Of a DNA stretch of 13,004 nt, positions 7,598 through 12,121 are shown one piece after another. The first letter of the stretch is position 1, and each line of letters starts with the position of its first letter. This DNA comes from JAGGZI01 sp964399605 (GTDB taxonomy: Archaea > Aenigmatarchaeota > Aenigmatarchaeia > PWEA01 > JAGHBM01). The stretch covers positions 1 to 13,004 of the forward strand of contig CAYNRH010000023.1 of assembly GCA_964399605.1 (NCBI GenBank), in the 5' to 3' direction. The notes beneath the pieces are model-generated. The model did not search any database and was not told the DNA's origin. It worked only from the letters and a program-made list of their open reading frames with translations. The translations under genes and the position numbers were made by a program.

Positions 7598-8002
7598 GTG
7601 ATAAAGAACTTTGATATGAAAACAATCGGCTTCATAAGCACATTTGAAAACGTAACAAAGAATTCTGTACTGGACTGTATATTTGATGAAAAGAATATAT
7701 GTTTTTTGGTAGAACCCGGAAAGATAGGAACATCAATTGGAAAAAACGGGAAAAACATAAAGAAATTACAAAAGATTTTCAATAAAAATATTAAAATTTT
7801 TGAATACAATGAGGATTCCAAAAAATTTATAAAAAACATGATTCCTGAAGCAGAAACCATAGAAATTAAAGACGGAAAAGCATTTGTGACTTTGAACTCC
7901 CAAACAAAAGGCAAGGTTATTGGGAGAAATGGGTATAATATAAACAAAACAAGAGAAATACTCAAAAGAAACTCTAAAATAAGTAAATTGGAAATCAAGT
8001 GA
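7598..8002 (+). CDS. nusA: NusA-like transcription elongation/termination factor (two KH domains)
   Basis: This 134-residue archaeal NusA consists only of two KH RNA-binding domains and lacks the N-terminal polymerase-binding domain and S1 domain of bacterial NusA. 'FISTFENVTKNSVLDCIFDE' opens the first KH domain, with its GKNG loop at 48-51. The second KH has GRNG at 109-112. The archaeal family is usually about 140 residues. The start is GTG at 7598, two bases after the eL30 stop. It leaves the usual number of residues before the 'FEN' motif, while the ATG at 7616 would shorten it. This is the last gene of the polymerase operon here. In many archaea rps12, rps7 and elongation factor genes follow, but here the next feature is a tRNA with its own promoter. 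Confidence 0.93.
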   Translation: MIKNFDMKTIGFISTFENVTKNSVLDCIFDEKNICFLVEPGKIGTSIGKNGKNIKKLQKIFNKNIKIFEYNEDSKKFIKNMIPEAETIEIKDGKAFVTLNSQTKGKVIGRNGYNINKTREILKRNSKISKLEIK

Positions 8003-8013
8003 ACTTCATCCTA

Positions 8014-8024
8014 TTTATATATAT
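8014..8024 (+). promoter_or_regulatory. TATA box for the tRNA-Lys(CUU) gene
   Basis: A run of alternating TA (TTTATATATAT) lies 24-34 bases before the first tRNA base. This is the distance expected between an archaeal TATA box and a start site at or just before the tRNA 5' end. It falls in the short gap after nusA. Confidence 0.7.
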
Positions 8025-8047
8025 AATTTTCATTAAATATTTGACAT

Positions 8048-8176
8048 GGGCCCATAGCTCAGTCTGGTAGAGCACTCGGCTCTTAACCGAGTTGTCGGGG
8101 GTTCGAAACTGCCTTTCTTTTAGAAAAAGAAAGGGCAGTAGGAAAGAAAACTACGATTGTCCCTCTGGGCCCGCCA
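8048..8176 (+). tRNA. tRNA-Lys(CUU) with a T-loop intron
   Basis: Complete cloverleaf: acceptor GGGCCCA (8048-8054) pairs with TGGGCCC (8166-8172), discriminator G8173, encoded CCA 8174-8176; D-stem GCTC (8057-8060) with GAGC (8070-8073); anticodon stem CTCGG (8075-8079) with CCGAG (8087-8091); loop CTCTTAA giving anticodon CTT at 8082-8084, lysine; variable loop TTGTC; T-stem GGGGG (8097-8101) with CCCTC (8161-8165), containing one G-U pair. The T-loop is interrupted after TTCGAA by 52 nt (8108-8159). Removing them gives TTCGAAT. The anticodon loop is intact and of normal size, so the T-loop insertion is the only intron. The gene has its own TATA box and lies 45 bp after nusA. It converges on the EF-1beta operon, whose stop is 31 bp away. 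Confidence 0.93.
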
Positions 8177-8184
8177 AAAAATAA
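8093..8184 (+). repeat. 92-bp direct repeat, right copy (tRNA 3' exon, intron and flank)
   Basis: Matches 41-132 at 91 of 92 positions in the same orientation, 8052 bp downstream. The pair brackets the whole RNA polymerase operon. Confidence 0.95.
8108..8159 (+). other. 52-nt T-loop tRNA intron (predicted position 59/60), right copy
   Basis: Identical to 56-107. Predicted pairs are U8103-A8156, C8104-G8155 and G8105-C8154 as a three-pair (U-U capped) central helix; bulges AAA 8106-8108 and TGT 8158-8160 contain the cleavage points; an inner hairpin 8109-8138 has a five-base loop; a small hairpin TAG 8139-8141 / CTA 8151-8153 follows. Because one central-helix pair is missing and the helix leads into a three-way junction, this is a relaxed splicing site. 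Archaea with heterotetrameric or otherwise broadened splicing endonucleases cut such sites. Confidence 0.8.
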
Positions 8185-8207
8185 CCACGTATATAAGAAG
8201 AAGTAAA

Positions 8208-8465
8208 TCATATCAATGTAACGTCATCTATTCTTACAGATGAAACTCCATCTATTCCTGACAATTTATCTTCTATGTCATCCGTCCCCTGTCCAGCAGC
8301 ATCTGGCCTTATTATCATCAATTTAAGGTTTTTTAGACCGAATCCTATATTCTCCTCTTTTACATCTTTTATGTCTATAGTATTCTTTATTTTCTCAATC
8401 AATTCATTTAAATTAATATCAGGCCCTTCAGGAACAACTGTAACTGAAATAGCAACACTACCCAT
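8208..8465 (-). CDS. Archaeal elongation factor 1-beta (aEF-1beta)
   Basis: This 85-residue protein is the guanine nucleotide exchange factor that recharges EF-1A (EF-Tu equivalent) with GTP in translation. It corresponds to the C-terminal exchange domain of eukaryotic eEF1B-alpha. Family features are the N-terminal 'MGSVAISVTVVPEGPDINL', the 'IGFGLKNLKLMIIRPDA' strand and the C-terminal 'DIEDKLSGIDGVSSVRIDDVTLI'. Length matches the usual 85-92 residues. ATG 8465 is chosen over the in-frame ATG at 8477 because family members begin 'MG' and because GTGAT (8469-8473) lies three bases ahead of it. It is the last gene of the lsm - rpl37e - EF-1beta cluster, 12 bp after rpl37e, and its 3' end faces the tRNA-Lys gene. 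Confidence 0.95.
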   Translation of the reverse strand: MGSVAISVTVVPEGPDINLNELIEKIKNTIDIKDVKEENIGFGLKNLKLMIIRPDAAGQGTDDIEDKLSGIDGVSSVRIDDVTLI

Positions 8466-8477
8466 AAAATCACACAA

Positions 8478-8663
8478 TCATTTCTTTTTGTTTCTGTTTA
8501 TATCTTTATTCTTCCAGTTCTCGTTTTTTATTTTTGAAGTCTTCCCAAAACCACATGCAGAGCAGTACCCTTTTTTCTTGTTGTATGAATACCTGCCACA
8601 CCTTCTGCAACGTATATGAGTTGTCCTCTGATGCTTACCAAAAGAAGGAGTACCTTTAGTCAT
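8478..8663 (-). CDS. rpl37e: Large-subunit ribosomal protein eL37 (L37e)
   Basis: This 61-residue protein is the zinc-containing ribosomal protein L37e, which binds 23S rRNA near the exit tunnel. The N-terminal 'GTPSFGKHQRTTHIRCRRCGR' is the hallmark of the family. The four zinc ligands are C19, C22, C34 and C37, followed by a basic, lysine- and asparagine-rich tail. The ATG at 8663 is chosen; an in-frame GTG nine bases earlier overlaps the ribosome binding site (GGTGTGAT, on the minus strand of 8668-8675). It is 12 bp downstream of the Sm-like gene. The lsm - rpl37e pair is a commonly conserved archaeal neighbourhood. Confidence 0.95.
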   Translation of the reverse strand: MTKGTPSFGKHQRTTHIRCRRCGRYSYNKKKGYCSACGFGKTSKIKNENWKNKDINRNKKK

Positions 8664-8675
8664 TTTAATCACACC

Positions 8676-8900
8676 CTACTCCGGAGATACAAACAGTATA
8701 TTATCTCCACGAATCACTATGGTACCAAGTTTTGTTGTCTTGTCATTATTTATTTTTTCTGCATTCTCTAACCACAAATTAATGTGCAAGTCGAATGCTT
8801 TCAAGACTCCTGTAATCTGGTCACCATCTTTCAAGCTTATTATCACTCTTTTTCCTTTAGACTGGTTTAACGCATCCAGTGGTCTGCTGTCTTCTGTCAT
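8676..8900 (-). CDS. Sm-like archaeal protein (SmAP/Lsm)
   Basis: This 74-residue protein has the complete Sm fold: 'PLDALNQSKGKRVIISLKDGDQITGVLKAFDLHINLWLENAE' is Sm motif 1 (about 7-48), with D36-x-H-x-N-L at the RNA-binding loop, and 'LGTIVIRGDNILFVSP' is Sm motif 2 (about 58-73) with the conserved RGDN. Archaeal SmAPs form heptameric rings that bind U-rich RNA and, in the species studied, associate with RNase P RNA and tRNA precursors. The family length is 70-80 residues, as here. It is first in a three-gene minus-strand cluster with eL37 and EF-1beta. A TATA-like element about 20-30 bp ahead of the ATG and no good Shine-Dalgarno suggest a leaderless or nearly leaderless mRNA. Confidence 0.95.
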   Translation of the reverse strand: MTEDSRPLDALNQSKGKRVIISLKDGDQITGVLKAFDLHINLWLENAEKINNDKTTKLGTIVIRGDNILFVSPE

Positions 8901-8920
8901 ACACTTTCTTTAATAGTTAA

Positions 8921-8930
8921 TATATTTAAA
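8921..8930 (-). promoter_or_regulatory. TATA box for the lsm - rpl37e - EF-1beta cluster
   Basis: Read on the minus strand this is TTTAAATATA, centred about 25 bases upstream of the ATG at 8900. A start site at the usual distance would fall on or next to the start codon. Confidence 0.6.
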
Positions 8931-8951
8931 GTTTTTGCAACAATGAACAGT

Positions 8952-8962
8952 TATATATTTAA
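8952..8962 (+). promoter_or_regulatory. TATA box for rps8e
   Basis: TATATATTTAA on the plus strand lies about 44 bp upstream of the rps8e ATG, so transcription would start near 8982 and leave a short leader that contains the GGTGAT ribosome binding site at 8992-8997. It lies about 20 bp from the oppositely directed lsm TATA box, in a 100-bp divergent intergenic region. Confidence 0.6.
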
Positions 8963-9000
8963 ATAAATCAATCAAATAATATTAGAAATTCGGTGATTAT

Positions 9001-9378
9001 ATGATTACACAAGGAAAAAGTAGAAAAACAAAAACAGGCTCGATTTATCATAGAAACAGGAAGAAGAAAAAATATGAAATGGGTAGAGAAAAAATATACG
9101 TCAGAATCGGTGAAGAAAGAAAGAAAATTATAGACTCCCGTGGAGGAAACAGAAAAATCAGAATACTGTCCACTCAAACTGCAAATGTGATTGATTCCAA
9201 AACAGGAAAATCCTCAAAGGTAAAAATAAAAAGCGTTGTTGAGAATCCCGCTGATATGCATTTCGTAAGAAGAAACATTATTACAAAGGGTGCCATAATA
9301 GAAACTGAAAAAGGAAAAGCCAAGGTAACTTCAAGACCATCACAGGATGGTATCGTGAACGCTATTCTAATTGAATAA
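9001..9378 (+). CDS. rps8e: Small-subunit ribosomal protein eS8 (S8e)
   Basis: This 125-residue protein is the archaeal form of S8e, a small-subunit ribosomal protein. The diagnostic N-terminus 'QGKSRKTKTGSIYHRNRKKKKYEMGRE' is rich in basic residues. 'IRILSTQTANVIDSKTGKSSKVKIKSVVENPADMHFVRRNIITKGAIIETEKGKAKVTSRPSQDGIVNAILIE' is the conserved C-terminal beta domain found across archaea. Length is typical (about 125-130). The ATG at 9001 has GGTGAT three bases upstream. It is a single-gene unit with its own TATA box, divergent from the lsm cluster and convergent with the DsbA-like gene. Confidence 0.96.
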   Translation: MITQGKSRKTKTGSIYHRNRKKKKYEMGREKIYVRIGEERKKIIDSRGGNRKIRILSTQTANVIDSKTGKSSKVKIKSVVENPADMHFVRRNIITKGAIIETEKGKAKVTSRPSQDGIVNAILIE

Positions 9379-9409
9379 TTTTCTTAAATGCTGTTTCTTA
9401 ATTAAAGAA
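9379..9409. terminator. Possible convergent T-rich terminator between rps8e and the DsbA-like gene
   Basis: The 31-bp gap has TTTTCTT right after the rps8e stop and further T-runs, and reads TTCTTTAATTAAG on the other strand. Archaeal termination commonly needs only U-runs. No strong hairpin is seen, so the call is tentative. Confidence 0.35.
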
Positions 9410-10477
9410 TTAACTTGCGCATCCGCCACCACTGGATGCACCACTACCAGAACCAACTGGGCCAAATCCTGGAGACTCTGCAGCTGAACTCAATGTTTGC
9501 TGGCATTCATCTGGCGGATTGTTGAAAGCTGAACATATTGCTTCCTTTATTGCCTCTGGCGACCTTGCAACTGAAATAGTTTTTCCATTAAGCACAAACG
9601 TTGGCGAACCTCTAACACCATACTGCTTATTCAGTGCATCGTCAACTGGGTAAGGTGGGAACTGGCTTGTGCTTTCCTGGAATGTTTTTGTTATCTCAAA
9701 TTCCGTGTCTGCATCCTGTATGCATGTGTCTATTTTCGACTTGTCAATTCCTGCTTCCTGCAGGCAGTTCTCGTAATCATGTTTCTCGACATAGCACCTT
9801 AAATAGTCAGCAAGTTTTTCCCTCGCTTCTTTCTGGACACAATATATTCTTGTATTGTCCTTCATCTCGTCTTCTCCGTGCATAATATAATTAACAAAAT
9901 TCACTTCAATGTCTGCCTTGTCGCCAAGAAGTTCTATAACAGGTATGTATGCCTTTAAGAATTGCAAACCATAAGGACAATGCGACATCACAAATGCCTG
10001 TGCAATGGGTTTATCTGATTTTTGAATATTTTGAGATACTGTAGTTGTTGTTGTTTCTGACTGCGCTTTTTTTTCTTCTTCGAACTTAACCATATCTATT
10101 CCACTTGGGAAAAGCATTTTTCCATCTTCTGTAATATAAGACTCAACTTCCTGTGACTGAGGTCCAACCGAAATTTCAAACGTTATTTTATAAAGACCGT
10201 TGTCTTCTTCAACATCCTTTATAGATATGTTTGTTCCTGGTCTTACCATATTTTCTTTTATAAAACTTAATGCCTTCTCTCCGGCAACATCAGAAGTTAC
10301 TCTTCCTGTAATCCCCTTGCAACCCAACCCACTTAAAATAATAATCAAAAGTACAACTATTATAATAGTTGAAGATAAAAAAGATGCTCTCCAAACATTT
10401 CTTTTCTTAGTTGTGTGTGTAGAGTGCTCTGCATGTTCTTTATGCTCTTCCTTTTTTTTCTTATGATGCTTAGACAA
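9410..10477 (-). CDS. Membrane-anchored DsbA-like thiol-disulfide protein
   Basis: This 355-residue protein has a lysine- and histidine-rich cytoplasmic tail (1-32), one membrane segment (about 33-51), the short 'GITGRV' motif seen after membrane segments in DPANN-type secreted proteins, a small alpha-beta domain (about 62-130), a threonine-rich linker (140-150), and a thioredoxin-fold DsbA-like domain (about 157-320). The redox motif is C167-P168-Y169-G170, so the second cysteine of the usual CXXC is missing. The cis-proline loop is 'GSPTF' (290-294). Other cysteines are C213, C228, C238, C252, C315 and C325, and the glycine/serine-rich tail ends in C353. By topology the thioredoxin domain should act outside the membrane in disulfide exchange; the exact reaction is unknown. 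The start is TTG, set by GGTGAT three bases upstream. A lipoprotein reading at C53 is possible but the lipobox is poor. Confidence 0.85.
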   Translation of the reverse strand: MSKHHKKKKEEHKEHAEHSTHTTKKRNVWRASFLSSTIIIVVLLIIILSGLGCKGITGRVTSDVAGEKALSFIKENMVRPGTNISIKDVEEDNGLYKITFEISVGPQSQEVESYITEDGKMLFPSGIDMVKFEEEKKAQSETTTTTVSQNIQKSDKPIAQAFVMSHCPYGLQFLKAYIPVIELLGDKADIEVNFVNYIMHGEDEMKDNTRIYCVQKEAREKLADYLRCYVEKHDYENCLQEAGIDKSKIDTCIQDADTEFEITKTFQESTSQFPPYPVDDALNKQYGVRGSPTFVLNGKTISVARSPEAIKEAICSAFNNPPDECQQTLSSAAESPGFGPVGSGSGASSGGGCAS

Positions 10478-10480
10478 GAA

Positions 10481-10486
10481 ATCACC
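10481..10486 (-). promoter_or_regulatory. Shine-Dalgarno site setting the TTG start of the DsbA-like gene
   Basis: GGTGAT on the minus strand is followed by TTC and then TTG at 10477. The spacing equals that before rpoA' and rps8e, so the rare TTG start is credible and gives a full-length lysine/histidine tail ahead of the membrane segment. Confidence 0.75.
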
Positions 10487-10510
10487 TTAATGGAAATATT
10501 AAGTTCATGA

Positions 10511-10520
10511 TATATTTAAA
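10511..10520. promoter_or_regulatory. Shared TATA-like element for divergent DsbA-like gene and thiI
   Basis: TATATTTAAA on the plus strand reads TTTAAATATA on the minus strand. It is centred about 30 bp before the thiI ATG (10546) and about 38 bp before the DsbA-like TTG (10477). It is the only TATA-like stretch in the 68-bp gap, so both genes may use it. thiI would then be leaderless, since the sequence before its ATG is pyrimidine-rich with no ribosome binding site. Confidence 0.5.
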
Positions 10521-10545
10521 TGTTTCCTTCCCCCTTATTGTATTT

Positions 10546-11706
10546 ATGAAATTCAATCAAATTCTTTGTAGGTATGGTGAGCTCGGGCTCAAAAAGGAAT
10601 ATACAAGAAGGTTTTTTGAAGATAAAATAATTTCCAACATAACAAAAGGCTTGAAATCCAAGAAGATAACCTTTAAAATAAAAAGGGAATCCGGAAGGTT
10701 TTTCGTGAAGACAAAACAAATTGAAGAGTCGTGTGAAGTCCTTAAAAAAATATTTGGATTAACCAGCATCTCACCGGTTAGAGAAGTCATAATAAAAGCG
10801 GATTTAGAGAAATTGATCCTTCATGCAGAGAGATTTGCCAAGAAATTCATAAAAAAGGAAGATACGTTCGCCGTTAGGGCCAGAAGAACTGGAAACGACG
10901 CCTTTACAAGCCAAATGATAGAAAGAAGAGTTGGCGCAAGGGTTATTGAAAAGACCGGTGCAAAGGTTAATCTAACAAAACCAGACAAAACACTTTACAT
11001 AGAGGTAAGGCAGAACAGAGCATTCTTCTTTAATGAAAAAATAAAATGCCCCGGAGGAATTCCACTTGGAACACAGGGAAGTGTTGTTCTCATGCTATCA
11101 GGTGGTATTGATTCAGCAGTTGCTGGCTGGATGATGATGAAAAGAGGCTGTAAACTCATACCAATTTATTTTGACAATTCCCCATACAGTGACTTCAAGA
11201 TAAACCTCAAGAAAGTTAAATATGTTTTAGATAAGCTAAACGAATGGTCAATAGGACATAAAATGAAATTATATGTAGCAAAAAATGGAAAGTTCCTTAA
11301 TGAAGTTGTTGAGAAATGCCAGCCGAATCTTACATGCCTCTTATGCAAAAGAATGATGTATAGAATTGCCGAAGAATTTGCAATAAAAAAAGGTGCAAGG
11401 GCAGTAGTGACGGGAGAAAATCTGGGACAGGTGGCTTCACAGACACTTGACAACATATATGTCCTTAACCAATCAGTTAATATACCAATACTGAGACCTA
11501 TCATAGGGTTCAACAAAGAAGAAATTATTGACATGGCAAGAGACATAGGAACATATGAATCATCAATACTCCCAACCAGCTCTTGTGATGCTGTTCCGGA
11601 CTCTCCAAGAACTAAAGGCAGAATCGATGAAATTTTAAGAGAAGAAAAAAAGCTTGATATGAAAAAACACACTGAAAAAATATTGAAGAATATAAAAACT
11701 TTTTAA
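10546..11706 (+). CDS. thiI: tRNA 4-thiouridine synthase ThiI (archaeal, iron-sulfur type)
   Basis: This 386-residue enzyme makes 4-thiouridine at tRNA position 8, a near-UV sensor and stabilising modification. It has an N-terminal ferredoxin-like region with 'ILCRYGELGLKKEYTRRFFE', a THUMP RNA-binding domain (about 55-165), and an adenylating PP-loop domain with S185-G-G-I-D-S190. 'GENLGQVASQTLDNIYVLNQ' is also characteristic. There is no C-terminal rhodanese domain, as expected for archaeal ThiI. C264 and C267 (CLLC) plus C347 match the three cysteines reported to hold an iron-sulfur cluster in Methanococcus ThiI, so the sulfur transfer route is probably cluster-based. ATG 10546 gives the family N-terminus; an upstream ATG at 10507 would include the promoter. 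The protein acts on tRNA in the cytoplasm, as does the nearby thiolase at 12102. Confidence 0.95.
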   Translation: MKFNQILCRYGELGLKKEYTRRFFEDKIISNITKGLKSKKITFKIKRESGRFFVKTKQIEESCEVLKKIFGLTSISPVREVIIKADLEKLILHAERFAKKFIKKEDTFAVRARRTGNDAFTSQMIERRVGARVIEKTGAKVNLTKPDKTLYIEVRQNRAFFFNEKIKCPGGIPLGTQGSVVLMLSGGIDSAVAGWMMMKRGCKLIPIYFDNSPYSDFKINLKKVKYVLDKLNEWSIGHKMKLYVAKNGKFLNEVVEKCQPNLTCLLCKRMMYRIAEEFAIKKGARAVVTGENLGQVASQTLDNIYVLNQSVNIPILRPIIGFNKEEIIDMARDIGTYESSILPTSSCDAVPDSPRTKGRIDEILREEKKLDMKKHTEKILKNIKTF

Positions 11707-11708
11707 TA
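11701..11708 (+). promoter_or_regulatory. Possible TATA-like element for the HTH/zinc-ribbon gene
   Basis: TTTTAATA overlaps the thiI stop codon and is centred about 25 bp before the ATG at 11729, a leaderless spacing. There is no ribosome binding site in the 22-bp gap, which supports an own promoter, but the AT-rich background makes the call weak. Confidence 0.3.
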
Positions 11709-11728
11709 CAAAAAACCTAATCTATTTT

Positions 11729-12121
11729 ATGAGAAAGAAAATACCTAATTCTGAACTTGTCAAGAGGATTATATATTATACACTGAAGAGGCGTGGCGTT
11801 GTTCACACCCAGGATGAATTATCCGAACTCGTTTTGAGAGAATTAAAAAAACTCAATAAAAAATTTACAATAACTCCCCAGAGGGTTAGAAAAATAGCAC
11901 TTCTGGTAGACAACATAGAAATAATTGTAAAGACAAAAAAAAGCAAAAAGACAAAACCAAAGAAATGCCCCGTTTGTGGAAATAAGCTTACTCCAATCCA
12001 TGCAAAAAATCTTCTTGGAGAAAAAATAGTGATTGGATTCAGATGCGACATATGCAACTATCACGGAGATGAAAAATTCTTTGCCCCAATGAAATATCAA
12101 TTCAAGCTTTTGAAGAAGTGA
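11729..12121 (+). CDS. Uncharacterised archaeal protein with N-terminal helical (HTH-like) domain and C-terminal zinc ribbon
   Basis: I do not recognise a named family for this 130-residue protein. Residues 5-68 are basic and look like a small winged-helix or similar DNA/RNA-binding domain ('SELVKRIIYYTLKRRGVVHTQDELSELVLRELKK', then 'ITPQRVRKIALLVDNIEIIVKTK', where a recognition helix would be about 50-60). A lysine-rich linker (68-79) leads to a zinc ribbon with C80-P-V-C83 and C106-D-I-C109, separated by 22 residues. The layout suits a nucleic-acid-binding regulator or an RNA-associated factor. It lies 22 bp after thiI without a ribosome binding site, so it is probably leaderless. Its last 20 bp overlap the end of the convergent thiolase gene. 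Basic composition and codon use look like the neighbours. Confidence 0.8.
   Translation: MRKKIPNSELVKRIIYYTLKRRGVVHTQDELSELVLRELKKLNKKFTITPQRVRKIALLVDNIEIIVKTKKSKKTKPKKCPVCGNKLTPIHAKNLLGEKIVIGFRCDICNYHGDEKFFAPMKYQFKLLKK

Noticed and set aside
8108..8139. Strong hairpin that could be a transcription terminator after a truncated tRNA
   Set aside because: It is not followed by a T-run, and the tRNA 3' exon with perfect acceptor pairing and CCA continues after it. It is the inner hairpin of the intron.
41..8184. Direct repeats of a tRNA 3' end, resembling attL/attR of an integrated element
   Set aside because: The DNA between them is the essential RNA polymerase operon with no integrase, and the repeat contains an intron plus the tRNA exon of a second, distinct tRNA gene. 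Two related tRNA genes explain it better.
10507..10545. Longer N-terminus for ThiI starting at ATG 10507
   Set aside because: It would encode the TATA region and add a hydrophobic stretch not found in ThiI. The family motif 'ILCRYGELGLK' sits at the expected distance from ATG 10546.
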